This document shows positions 7,658 through 15,144 of a stretch of DNA of 20,799 nucleotides, piece after piece; the stretch's first letter is position 1; the number at the start of each line of letters is the position of its first letter. Below the pieces are notes generated by a model. It saw only the letters and a program-made list of their open reading frames with translations. It made no database searches and had not been told where the DNA came from. Source of the DNA: JBJMLO01 sp045805265 (GTDB lineage: Bacteria > Actinomycetota > UBA4738 > JACQTL01); NCBI GenBank assembly GCA_045805265.1, contig JBJMLO010000003.1, positions 1 through 20,799 of the forward strand, given 5' to 3'. Both the position numbers and the translations under genes were made by a program.

Positions 7658-8208
7658 CCGATCCGGGCGGGCCGGAGGGCGGGCAGCCCACGGGACCCAC
7701 GGTGTCCGCCGAGACCTCCACCGCCTCGCCGCTGCAGGCGGTTCCCGTCGCCGCAGGGGAGCATCCGGGCCCCGAGGACGAATCCCGGGAGGCCATCACC
7801 GAGCCGGGAAAGCTGCTCCGCATCGCCTCGATGGTGCGGGAGCTGCTCGAGGAGACCCGCGGGGCGCCGCTCGACGAGCGCAGCCGCACCCGCCTGCGCC
7901 AGATCTACGAGCGATCGGTGACCGAGCTCCGCGACGTCCTGCCCGACGAGCTGGAACGCGAGCTCCAGGAGTTCATCCTGCCGCTGGAGGGGGTGCCGAC
8001 CGAGTCCGAGATGCGCGTGGCCCAGGCCCAGCTGGTGGGATGGCTGGAGGGGCTGTTCCACGGGATCCAGGCGGCGGTCGTCGCCCAGCAGCAGGCGGCG
8101 ATGCAGCAGCTCCAGGAGCTCCGCCGGCGGGGGCTCCCGACGGGCATGATCCGCACGGAGGTGCAGCCTCCGGGTGAGGGCGAGGCCCGCCCCGGGCAGT
8201 ACCTGTAG
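7654..8208 (+). CDS. bpa: Bacterial proteasome activator Bpa (PafE)
   Basis: This 184-residue protein matches the DUF2587/Bpa family: an ATP-independent ring activator that docks on the 20S proteasome and opens its gate for unfolded proteins. The Pro/Glu-rich first 50 residues are variable. The helical core contains MVRELLEETRGAPLDE and the strongly conserved AQLVGWLEGLFHGIQAA segment, and the chain ends in GQYL, the C-terminal proteasome-docking motif. The ATG at 7654 overlaps the stop of the M20 gene. In mycobacteria Bpa/PafE clears damaged proteins such as heat-shock regulators. Its presence predicts prcA/prcB elsewhere in the genome. It ends two bases from the convergent alcohol dehydrogenase gene. 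Confidence 0.92.
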   Translation: MTDPGGPEGGQPTGPTVSAETSTASPLQAVPVAAGEHPGPEDESREAITEPGKLLRIASMVRELLEETRGAPLDERSRTRLRQIYERSVTELRDVLPDELERELQEFILPLEGVPTESEMRVAQAQLVGWLEGLFHGIQAAVVAQQQAAMQQLQELRRRGLPTGMIRTEVQPPGEGEARPGQYL

Positions 8209-8210
8209 TC

Positions 8211-9260
8211 CTACGGGACAAGCACGACCTTCGTGGCCTCGCGGCGTTCGAACAGGTCGTAGCCCGCCGGCGCCTCCGCCAGCGGCAGCCGGTGACTGAT
8301 GAGCGGGATCGGGTCGATGTCGCCGCTGCGGACGGCGTCCATCGCCCGCTCCCACCAGCCGTGGATGGGGCAGATCCCGGCGAACAGGAGCTTCAGCCCC
8401 CGGGTCCAGTACTCGTTCATCCTCACCTCGAGCGTGTCGTCGCCGTACACGCCCACCACCGAGATCCGTCCCCCCCGGCGCACGGCCGTCCGGGCCGCCT
8501 CGAAGCCCGCCATCGTGCCGACCGCCTCGACGGCGACGTCGGCGCCGCGCCCCCCGGTCGCCTCCCGCACCGCCGCCTTGAGATCGACGGCCGACGGGTC
8601 CACCGCCACGGCGCCCCGGGCGCGCACCAGCTCGAGCCGCTGAGGGACGAGGTCGATGCCGATCACGGGGTCCGCGCCGAGCAGCAGGGCCGCCTGGACG
8701 GCGAAGAAACCGACCGGCCCGCACCCGACCACGGCCACGCTCTCCCCCGGTTTCGGGGCGGCCAGCGCGACACCGTAGAACCCGGTGGTCAGCACGTCAC
8801 CGACGAACAGGGCGTGCTCGTCGTCGACGGCGTCCGCGATCGGGAGCAGGTTCGCGTCTGCCCGGGGGACGCGAACGAGCTCGGCCTGCGTCCCGCCCAG
8901 CCCGCCGCCGGCCGCGCCCAGCCCGAAGTTGCGCAGTCCGGAGCACAGCGAGGACTCGCCGCGCCGGCAGTACCAGCACTCGCCGCACACGTTGTCGAAT
9001 GCGATCGCCACCCGGTCCCCGGCGCGGAGCCGGATGACCCCGGGTCCGGCCTCCTCGACGACGCCGACGCCCTCGTGGCCCAGCATCTCCCCCCGTTCCA
9101 TGGGGAGCTTGCCGTGCAGCGCGTGGAGGTCCGACCCGCAGATCGCCGAGCGGGTCACGCGGACCACGGCGTCGCCCGGTTCCTCGATCCGCGGCTCGGC
9201 CACGTCGGCCATCGCCGCCGAGGCCCGGCCATCGCCCGCACCGATGACCACGGCCCTCAC
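8211..9260 (-). CDS. Zinc-dependent alcohol dehydrogenase (MDR superfamily)
   Basis: This 349-residue medium-chain dehydrogenase oxidises an alcohol with a nicotinamide cofactor. The catalytic zinc residues are C41, H62 and E63 (CGSDLH and GHEGVG). The structural zinc lobe is complete: C92, C95, C98 and C106. The Rossmann motif is GCGPVG, with an acidic residue at the end of the second strand (GIDLVP), which favours NAD over NADP. The substrate is not evident; the family includes glutathione-dependent formaldehyde, threonine and sorbitol dehydrogenase-like enzymes. The start is GTG at 9260, with GGGAGA about six bases upstream on the minus strand. It diverges from the BNR protein gene and converges with bpa two bases from its stop. 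Confidence 0.9.
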   Translation of the reverse strand: MRAVVIGAGDGRASAAMADVAEPRIEEPGDAVVRVTRSAICGSDLHALHGKLPMERGEMLGHEGVGVVEEAGPGVIRLRAGDRVAIAFDNVCGECWYCRRGESSLCSGLRNFGLGAAGGGLGGTQAELVRVPRADANLLPIADAVDDEHALFVGDVLTTGFYGVALAAPKPGESVAVVGCGPVGFFAVQAALLLGADPVIGIDLVPQRLELVRARGAVAVDPSAVDLKAAVREATGGRGADVAVEAVGTMAGFEAARTAVRRGGRISVVGVYGDDTLEVRMNEYWTRGLKLLFAGICPIHGWWERAMDAVRSGDIDPIPLISHRLPLAEAPAGYDLFERREATKVVLVP

Positions 9261-9333
9261 GCTCGGTCTCCCATCGGCCGGAGTCTGTCACCCCGGCTCG
9301 CACGGCGCCCCGCGGCCCCAGGATTGGACTGAC

Positions 9334-9346
9334 TTCCCGGAGGGAA
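9334..9346. promoter_or_regulatory. Inverted repeat TTCCC-GGA-GGGAA, possible operator
   Basis: A perfect 5-bp inverted repeat with a 3-bp centre lies in the 164-bp gap between the divergent dehydrogenase and BNR genes. A TTGGAC box is ten bases before it. It could be a regulator site, but no matching copy was found at another gene in the window. Confidence 0.2.
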
Positions 9347-9424
9347 CCCTCGTATCGCTCGCCAGCGGCGCCCCGCGGTCCGGTCCGATCCCGGTGCGCC
9401 GGCTTCGGTGGAAGGAGAGGGGTC

Positions 9425-10903
9425 ATGGCCCGTATGTCTCGAACGATCCGGCTGGGCGTCACTGCTGCCGGTGCCGTGGTGGTGCTCGCCGCGGTGAGCT
9501 TCCCTGCGCACGGCGGCACGACCGCGACGTCCACCAAGGTCGGGTTCGGCACACCGGTGTACGTCGACCAGGAGCTGGCCGGCGGCGAGCCCGAGGCCAT
9601 CGCCACCGGTCAGGGAACCCTCGTCTACACGGCGCACGAGGGCACCACGCACCTGTTCCGCGACGGCGTCTTGGGGTCCCCGGGCGGCGACGGCGACTTC
9701 GTGACGAACTACCGGAACCAGGTCAACATCTGGTACTCGCAGGACGGCGGCGTGAACTGGCGCCGGGTCAACTGGAACGACTCGGGCTTCTTCAACAACC
9801 CCGCGCAGAACACCGGGTTCTCGGACCCCGACCTCACGCTGGACGAGTCGGGCACGCTGTACGACACGGGCATCGACCTCGCGAACGACGCGCTGTTCTC
9901 CTCCACCGACGGGGGCGTGACATGGCCGACGGGGACCGCGCAGTGCCACGACGGCGACCGGCCGTGGCTGGCCGGCGGCAAGGCGGGCGAGGTGTACCTG
10001 GCCACCAACACACTGGAGGGCGACCACACCGTGTTCCGCTCCACCGACGCCGGCGCGAGCTGCGGCCTGACGGGTGTGGCCGACCACGGTGCCGGGCCCC
10101 AGGGCACCACGTACACGGGCGACGGGAAGCTGTACTACGACCACCTCGACGGCACCCTGATCGAACCGGCCGTATTCGACTTCCCCGATGGCCGATTCGG
10201 CCTCGGTGTCAGCACCCTGGCGAACGCTTCCCGGGACTTCGGCTCTCCGACCGCGGGTTTCCAACCCCACATCGCCGTGGCCGGGACGTCGATGCTGGCT
10301 CACTGGCCGGCCATCGCCATCGACTCCGCGGGGACGCTGTACCTGACCTGGGACACCCAGGTCCGCAAGGCGGGCACGAGCGGCGGGTGCGACGGTGCCG
10401 AGACCCCGCTCGCGAACTCGATCATGCTCACGTACTCGAAGGACGGCGGCGCGACGTGGGCGAAGCCCATCACGGTGGCGCACCCCGGGACGACGGTGCT
10501 GTGGCCGTGGATGGTCGCAGGCAGCGCCGGGAACGTCAGCGTGGCCTGGTACCAGTACGACCGGGTCACCGACCCCGACTGCGGCACCGGCAAGGTGTAC
10601 GTCTACGACGCGAACGTGTACCACGCGACCGGCGCCCGCACGATCTCGAAGGTGAACGCCTCCGGCCGCTACGTCCACGAGGGCGGCATCTGCCAGGGCG
10701 GCACGACGTGCGTCGCCACCGGCCAGGACCGCCGGCTGGGCGACTACCTGACCGACGCCGTCGACCAGAACGGCTGCGTGATCATCGCCACCGGCGACAC
10801 CAGGCTCCTCGACCCGGCGACGGGCGGGCCGCTGCCGACGGCCAGGCCGCTGTTCATCAAGCAGAACGCCGGCGTCAGCCTGACCGGCAAGCCCTGCGGC
10901 TGA
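9425..10903 (+). CDS. Secreted BNR/Asp-box repeat protein (sialidase-like beta-propeller)
   Basis: The 492-residue product has a signal peptide (basic start, hydrophobic run at about residues 10-24, A-H-G region near 28-30) and should be exported. Four Asp-box repeats of the S-x-D-x-G-x-x-W type are visible: SQDGGVNW at 105-112, STDGGVTW at 160-167, a degenerate STDAGASC at 206-213, and SKDGGATW at 338-345. These mark turns of a six-bladed propeller as in exo-sialidases. The Asp box alone does not prove glycosidase activity, and I cannot confirm the sialidase arginine triad by eye. The ATG at 9425 has an excellent GAAGGAGAGGGG ribosome site at 9411-9422. It ends 7 bp from the convergent permease gene. 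Confidence 0.75.
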   Translation: MARMSRTIRLGVTAAGAVVVLAAVSFPAHGGTTATSTKVGFGTPVYVDQELAGGEPEAIATGQGTLVYTAHEGTTHLFRDGVLGSPGGDGDFVTNYRNQVNIWYSQDGGVNWRRVNWNDSGFFNNPAQNTGFSDPDLTLDESGTLYDTGIDLANDALFSSTDGGVTWPTGTAQCHDGDRPWLAGGKAGEVYLATNTLEGDHTVFRSTDAGASCGLTGVADHGAGPQGTTYTGDGKLYYDHLDGTLIEPAVFDFPDGRFGLGVSTLANASRDFGSPTAGFQPHIAVAGTSMLAHWPAIAIDSAGTLYLTWDTQVRKAGTSGGCDGAETPLANSIMLTYSKDGGATWAKPITVAHPGTTVLWPWMVAGSAGNVSVAWYQYDRVTDPDCGTGKVYVYDANVYHATGARTISKVNASGRYVHEGGICQGGTTCVATGQDRRLGDYLTDAVDQNGCVIIATGDTRLLDPATGGPLPTARPLFIKQNAGVSLTGKPCG

Positions 10904-10910
10904 CCCGGCC

Positions 10911-11744
10911 TCACGCCTCGGCTCGCACGGGGGCGGCCAGGCCGCCCCCGCCGCCCAGGCGGCCGGCGGCTCCTCCGGCCAGGCGCTGCGCGAGGTACAC
11001 CGGGATCAGCGAGAGGACCATCACGCCCACCGCGACCACGTTGACCACGGGACGGGCGTGAGGCAGGCGGATCTGGTCGAAGATCCACTTGGGCAGGGTC
11101 TGCTCCGATCCCGACGTGAAGTTCGTGACGATGATCTCGTCGAACGACAGCGCGAAGGCCAGCAGGCCGCCCGCGACCAGCGCGCCCGACAAGCTGGGCA
11201 GCGTGACCATCCGGAACGTCTGCCATCCGCCGGCGCCCAGGTCCATCGAGGCCTCCACCAGGTTCCCCTGCATCCGCCGCAGCCGGGCGATCACGTTGTT
11301 GAAGACCACGACCACGCAGAACGTGGCGTGCCCCGCGATGATCGTGAGGAGGCTGAACGGGATGCCGCTCGCGTTGATGGTCGAGTTCAGCGCGATCCCC
11401 GTGACGATGCCGGGGAGCGCGAGGGGCAGCACCAGCAGGAACGAGATCGCCTCGCGCCCGAAGAACCGGAACCGGTGCACCGCGAACGCCACCGTGGTCC
11501 CCAGCACCAGCGCGATGGCCGTGGCACCCGCGCCGGCCTTCAGCGACGTGGCGAGCGCTGCGCGGACGGTGGGGTCGTGCCACGCGTCGCCGAACCAGTG
11601 CGTCGTCACGCCCGAGATCGGCCACGACTGCCCCTGAGACCGGTTGAACGCGTAGATCACGATGACCACCAGCGGGAGGTACAGGAACACCAGCACGAAC
11701 GCGGTCATCGCCCGCAGGAAGATCCGCACCCCGCGCGATTCCAT
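10911..11744 (-). CDS. potC: ABC transporter permease, PotC-type
   Basis: This 277-residue inner-membrane permease closes the importer operon. It has about six hydrophobic segments and the cytoplasmic EAA loop EASMDLGAGGWQTF, which docks onto the ATPase. The fold and its position after a PotB-type permease fit the spermidine/putrescine transporter family. The last 25 residues are Gly/Ala-rich (GRLGGGGGL) because the DNA there forms a strong GC hairpin. The ATG at 11744 lies two bases after the PotB stop. The true substrate could be a polyamine or another small cation; the sequence cannot decide. Confidence 0.85.
   Translation of the reverse strand: MESRGVRIFLRAMTAFVLVFLYLPLVVIVIYAFNRSQGQSWPISGVTTHWFGDAWHDPTVRAALATSLKAGAGATAIALVLGTTVAFAVHRFRFFGREAISFLLVLPLALPGIVTGIALNSTINASGIPFSLLTIIAGHATFCVVVVFNNVIARLRRMQGNLVEASMDLGAGGWQTFRMVTLPSLSGALVAGGLLAFALSFDEIIVTNFTSGSEQTLPKWIFDQIRLPHARPVVNVVAVGVMVLSLIPVYLAQRLAGGAAGRLGGGGGLAAPVRAEA
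10929..10949. terminator. Strong GC hairpin, possible terminator for the BNR gene
   Basis: GGGGGCGGCC and GGCCGCCCCC form a perfect 10-bp inverted repeat around one central base. It starts 26 bases after the BNR gene stop and lies inside the 3' end of the convergent permease gene. There is no T tract, so intrinsic termination is unproven. Confidence 0.4.
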
Positions 11745-11746
11745 GG

Positions 11747-12646
11747 CTACAGCGCCTCGAACGCGCCCAGGCGGCGCGCCAGCAGCAGGTACAGGCCGAC
11801 GATGACCACGGGGACCAGCGCGTACGCGGCCGCGAACGGGAAGTTCCCGGCGACGCCCGTGTTCTGGTACACGATGTTCCCGATGAACTGGGTGTTGCTG
11901 ACGAGCGTCGGGGCGATGTAGTCGCCCAGCGTCAGCGAGAAGGAGAAGATCGATCCCGCCACGATCCCCGGGATGGCCAGCGGCCAGACCACCTCGCGGA
12001 ACGTCGTCCAGCCACGGGCGCCGAGGTCGCCCGACGCCTCGATCAGGGAGGGCGGCACCCGTTCCAGCGCGGCATAGATCGGCAGGATCACGAACGGAAG
12101 CCACAGGTACACGAACGTGATCCACAGGGCCCAGATCGAGAACCCCACGTGGAGCTTCCCGAGGAACAACCACGACAACAGCCCGTGCGTCGACAGGATG
12201 ACCCGCCACGCGAACACGCGAACGAGGTAGCTGCTCCACAGCGGCAGCACCACCGCGAGCAGGATCGCCGCGCGGCCGCGCGGCGTCGCGACCCGGGCCG
12301 CGTAGTACGCGATGGGCAGGGCCAGCGCGATGTCGGTCGCGGTCACGGCGACCGCGATCCCCAGGGTCCGGAGGGCGGTCACCGCGTACACGGACTCGGA
12401 GGCGATCTTCCGGAAGTTGCCGAGGCCCCAGTCGTGCACGACGAGGCCGGTGAACGGGTCGAGACGCCAGAACGACGACACGAACAGCAGGAGCAGAGCG
12501 CCGACGTACACGACCAGCATCCAGCCCAGCGAGGGCAGGAGGAGGCCCGCCAGGCGGATCCGCGGCCGGCGATGCAACCACGCGGACACGCGGCTCAGGA
12601 ATCCCGCCGTGGCGGCTGGGCGGTCTCGCTCGAGCGGGGTGCCCAT
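11747..12646 (-). CDS. potB: ABC transporter permease, PotB-type
   Basis: This 299-residue permease has a cytoplasmic N-terminus of about 30 residues, roughly six transmembrane segments (the first at about residues 33-58) and the EAA loop EASGDLGARGWTTFREVVWP. It forms the transmembrane dimer with the PotC-type permease. The ATG at 12646 lies 20 bases after the stop of the binding-protein gene and 2 bases before the next gene, so the three are one transcript. The order A-D-B-C differs from the E. coli potABCD order but is common for this importer group in actinobacteria. Confidence 0.87.
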   Translation of the reverse strand: MGTPLERDRPAATAGFLSRVSAWLHRRPRIRLAGLLLPSLGWMLVVYVGALLLLFVSSFWRLDPFTGLVVHDWGLGNFRKIASESVYAVTALRTLGIAVAVTATDIALALPIAYYAARVATPRGRAAILLAVVLPLWSSYLVRVFAWRVILSTHGLLSWLFLGKLHVGFSIWALWITFVYLWLPFVILPIYAALERVPPSLIEASGDLGARGWTTFREVVWPLAIPGIVAGSIFSFSLTLGDYIAPTLVSNTQFIGNIVYQNTGVAGNFPFAAAYALVPVVIVGLYLLLARRLGAFEAL

Positions 12647-12666
12647 CGCGCCTCCCGGCTTCGCCG

Positions 12667-13890
12667 CTACCCCGCGCGGACCTCCGTCCACTTGTCCTGC
12701 CACACGGAGTAGTCCATGCAGTCGGTCTTCCCGTCGCCGCAGTCCGCTTGCGGGGTCTTCCACAGGTAGATGGACTTCAGGAAGTCGACGTTGCCGCACT
12801 CGCCGTACCGGACGGTGTCCGCCAGGTCGGCGTCCTTGCCCAGCGCGGTCTTCAGCAGCGCGCAGGCCTTGGGGTTCGAGGCGGCGGCGCCGTACCACAG
12901 CGCCACCTGGCTCTGGACCTGCGGCTCCAGCGTGTACTTCATCCACTGCAGCATGCAGTTGGGGTGCTGGGCATGCGATGACATCATCCACGTGTCGGCC
13001 CACCCGGTCACGCCCTCCGACGGGACGACCTCGCCGACGGGGACCTTGCCGTCCGACTCGACGAGGGACAGGTTGATCGGCCACGCGGTGCCAGCCACCA
13101 TGTCGCCGTTCTCGAACCCGTCGATCTCGTCGGTGTACAGCGACCAGTACTTCGACACGAGCGGCTTCTGCTGCTTCAGCAGGTCGACGGCGGCGTTCAG
13201 CTGGTCCTCCGTCAGCTCGTAGGGGTCGGTGATGCCGAGATTGGGCTGGTGCGCCTTGAGGTACATCGCGGCGTCCGCGATGAAGATCGGCACGTCGTAG
13301 CCGGTGATCTTCCCGGCGTAGGGGTTGGGCTGGCCGTTCAGCGTCGGCTCCCAGGTGACGTCCCACGAGGTGGGCGCCGGCTTGACGACGTCGGTGTTGT
13401 ACATGAGGAAGTTCGGCCCGTACATGTACGGCACGCCGTAGTGCACGCCCTTCACGGTGTTGTGCGGCGGCGACTGCAGCGGCGCCAGGACGTCTGCGTA
13501 CGCGGGGAACAGGCCGATGTTGACCGGGGCCACATCGCCGCCCGCGATCAGCCGGTTCGACGCGTCGCCGGATGCCGAGACGCCGTCGTAGACCTTGCCG
13601 CCGCCCTGGCGCATCAGCGAGACCATCTCGTCGGAGCTGTCGGCGTACTTCACGGTGATCTGGCAGCCGGTCTGGTTCTCGAAGGGATGGACCCAGTCGA
13701 AGTCCTTGCCGCCCTCCGACGTCCCGTCCTCGACGTACCCGGCCCACGCGATGAGCTTGAGCTGGCCTTCGCCCTTCCCGATGTGGTTCACCAGGCCGAT
13801 GTCGGTGGCGCCTCCGCCTCCCTTGCCGCAGGCCGCGCCCACCAGGGCCAGCGTCGCGCCCACGACCAGGACCGCTCGCATTCGCCTCAT
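12667..13890 (-). CDS. potD: Extracellular solute-binding lipoprotein, PotD/PotF-type
   Basis: The 407-residue product begins with a lipoprotein signal ending in VGAAC, so Cys21 is the likely lipid anchor on the outer face of the membrane. Residue -3 is Gly, slightly off the usual lipobox. The mature part has segments typical of polyamine-type binding proteins (ADSSDEMVSLMRQGG, YDGVSASGDASNRL, YGPNFLMYNTD). Six more cysteines, at 76, 312, 343, 365, 384 and 391, could form disulfides, which is unusual for the E. coli proteins. The ATG at 13890 overlaps the PotA stop as ATGA. The ligand is inferred from the family only. Confidence 0.87.
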   Translation of the reverse strand: MRRMRAVLVVGATLALVGAACGKGGGGATDIGLVNHIGKGEGQLKLIAWAGYVEDGTSEGGKDFDWVHPFENQTGCQITVKYADSSDEMVSLMRQGGGKVYDGVSASGDASNRLIAGGDVAPVNIGLFPAYADVLAPLQSPPHNTVKGVHYGVPYMYGPNFLMYNTDVVKPAPTSWDVTWEPTLNGQPNPYAGKITGYDVPIFIADAAMYLKAHQPNLGITDPYELTEDQLNAAVDLLKQQKPLVSKYWSLYTDEIDGFENGDMVAGTAWPINLSLVESDGKVPVGEVVPSEGVTGWADTWMMSSHAQHPNCMLQWMKYTLEPQVQSQVALWYGAAASNPKACALLKTALGKDADLADTVRYGECGNVDFLKSIYLWKTPQADCGDGKTDCMDYSVWQDKWTEVRAG

Positions 13891-14999
13891 GCGGTTTCCC
13901 CTTCCCCCTCGTTCGGCCCGCCGGACTGCTCGACGGGACGGTTCAGCTGCGCGTCCCACATCAGGCGGACGGGCTTCCCCTGCACCTGCAGGGCCTCCAT
14001 GGACGACGTGGCCAGGTTCTGCTGAGTAACCACCAACTCCCCGCCCGGGTCGAGCGCCACGATGTAGCGAGTCGAGGCTCCGAGATAGACAACCTCGCGG
14101 ACGTGGCCGGTCACGGTGGCCTGCCCGGGCTCTGCTGTGGCTCCGGGCTCGACCATGGCGATCTTCTCGGGACGGATCGTGAACGCGTGCGGCGACCCGG
14201 TGACCGCCGCCGCGGGGTCGCCGGACAGCACGTTGCTCACGCCGACGAACCCAGCCACGAACCCGGTGGCCGGCTGCTCGTACACCTCCGCCGGCGTCCC
14301 GACCTGCTCGATGCGGCCGGCGTTCATCACGCCCAGCCGGTCGCTCATGGTCAGGGCCTCCTCCTGGTCGTGGGTCACGTACAGGAACGTGAGCCCGATG
14401 TCGTGCTGGATGGCCTTCAGCTCGATCTGCATCTGCTGGCGGAGCTTCAGGTCGAGCGCCCCCAGCGGCTCGTCGAGCAGCAGCACGCTCGGGCTGTTCA
14501 CCAGCGCCCGGGCGAGGGCCACCCGCTGGCGCTGGCCGCCGGAGAGCTGGGTCGGCTTGCGTTCGTCGTAGCCCTCCAGCCGGACCATGCGGAGGGCCTC
14601 CCGGGCCTGCTCGCGCCGGTCGTCCCGGGGGACCTTGCGGACACGGAGCCCGTACTCCACGTTCTCGCGCACGGTCATGTGCGGGAACAGCGCGTAGTCC
14701 TGGAACACGGTGTTGACGTCGCGCTGGTACGGCGGGAGGTCCGTGACGTCGTGGCCGCCGAGGTGGATGCGCCCCTCGGTGGGGTACTCGAAGCCGGCGA
14801 TCATCCGCAGGGAGCTGGTCTTCCCCGAGCCGCTCGGGCCGAGGAGCGAGAAGAACTCGCCGGGCCGGACCTCGAGGTCCACTCCGTCCACCGCGGTCAC
14901 GGGGCCGAAGCGCTTCACCACGCCCTCCAGCCGCACCGCGGGCGGCGCGGCGTGCGCGGCGACCTGTTCGGAACCGGATCGGACCTCGGAGCGTGCCAC
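13887..14999 (-). CDS. potA: ABC transporter ATP-binding protein, PotA-type
   Basis: This ATPase energises the importer. All motifs are present: Walker A GPSGSGKT at about residues 54-61, Q-loop VFQDYALFPHMTV, signature LSGGQRQRV, Walker B VLLLDEPLGALD and the switch His in THD. The C-terminal third (from about residue 240) is the TOBE regulatory domain typical of PotA/MalK-type ATPases. I use the GTG at 14999, giving 370 residues, because GGGAGG sits five bases before it; an ATG 24 bases upstream has no ribosome site. It is the first gene of the operon and overlaps the next by ATGA. Confidence 0.9.
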   Translation of the reverse strand: MARSEVRSGSEQVAAHAAPPAVRLEGVVKRFGPVTAVDGVDLEVRPGEFFSLLGPSGSGKTSSLRMIAGFEYPTEGRIHLGGHDVTDLPPYQRDVNTVFQDYALFPHMTVRENVEYGLRVRKVPRDDRREQAREALRMVRLEGYDERKPTQLSGGQRQRVALARALVNSPSVLLLDEPLGALDLKLRQQMQIELKAIQHDIGLTFLYVTHDQEEALTMSDRLGVMNAGRIEQVGTPAEVYEQPATGFVAGFVGVSNVLSGDPAAAVTGSPHAFTIRPEKIAMVEPGATAEPGQATVTGHVREVVYLGASTRYIVALDPGGELVVTQQNLATSSMEALQVQGKPVRLMWDAQLNRPVEQSGGPNEGEGETA

Positions 15000-15004
15000 T
15001 GCAA

Positions 15005-15010
15005 CCTCCC
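15005..15010 (-). promoter_or_regulatory. Ribosome binding site that sets the potA start
   Basis: On the minus strand GGGAGG is followed by five bases and GTG at 14999-14997. No comparable site precedes the ATG at 15023, so the GTG is the more likely start. Confidence 0.6.
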
Positions 15011-15125
15011 GGGGGCGGCCCATTCTCGACCGGCCCGGGGAACCGGGGCAAGGACGCGCCGTCGGTGCCCCAGCCTTCCGGTTGTCCGCTCCGTCGCGTC
15101 GCGCCGGCCTGGCGATCGCGCCGCC

Positions 15126-15142
15126 GGGGCCGGGTGGGCCCC
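15126..15142 (-). terminator. Hairpin just after pyrD, possible terminator
   Basis: GGGGCC and GGCCCC pair around a 5-base loop, beginning 2 bases after the pyrD stop codon on the minus strand. No T tract follows. It may separate pyrD from the potA operon downstream. Confidence 0.3.
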
Positions 15143-15144
15143 GA

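Noticed and set aside
8785..11061. 758-codon plus-strand frame across the dehydrogenase and BNR genes
   Set aside because: It runs antisense to a dehydrogenase with complete zinc sites and out of frame with the BNR protein; its composition is that of a shadow.
13891..15051. Extension of the binding-protein frame upstream through potA
   Set aside because: The signal sequence and lipobox begin at 13890, and the upstream translation is low-complexity Arg/Pro-rich over the ATPase gene.
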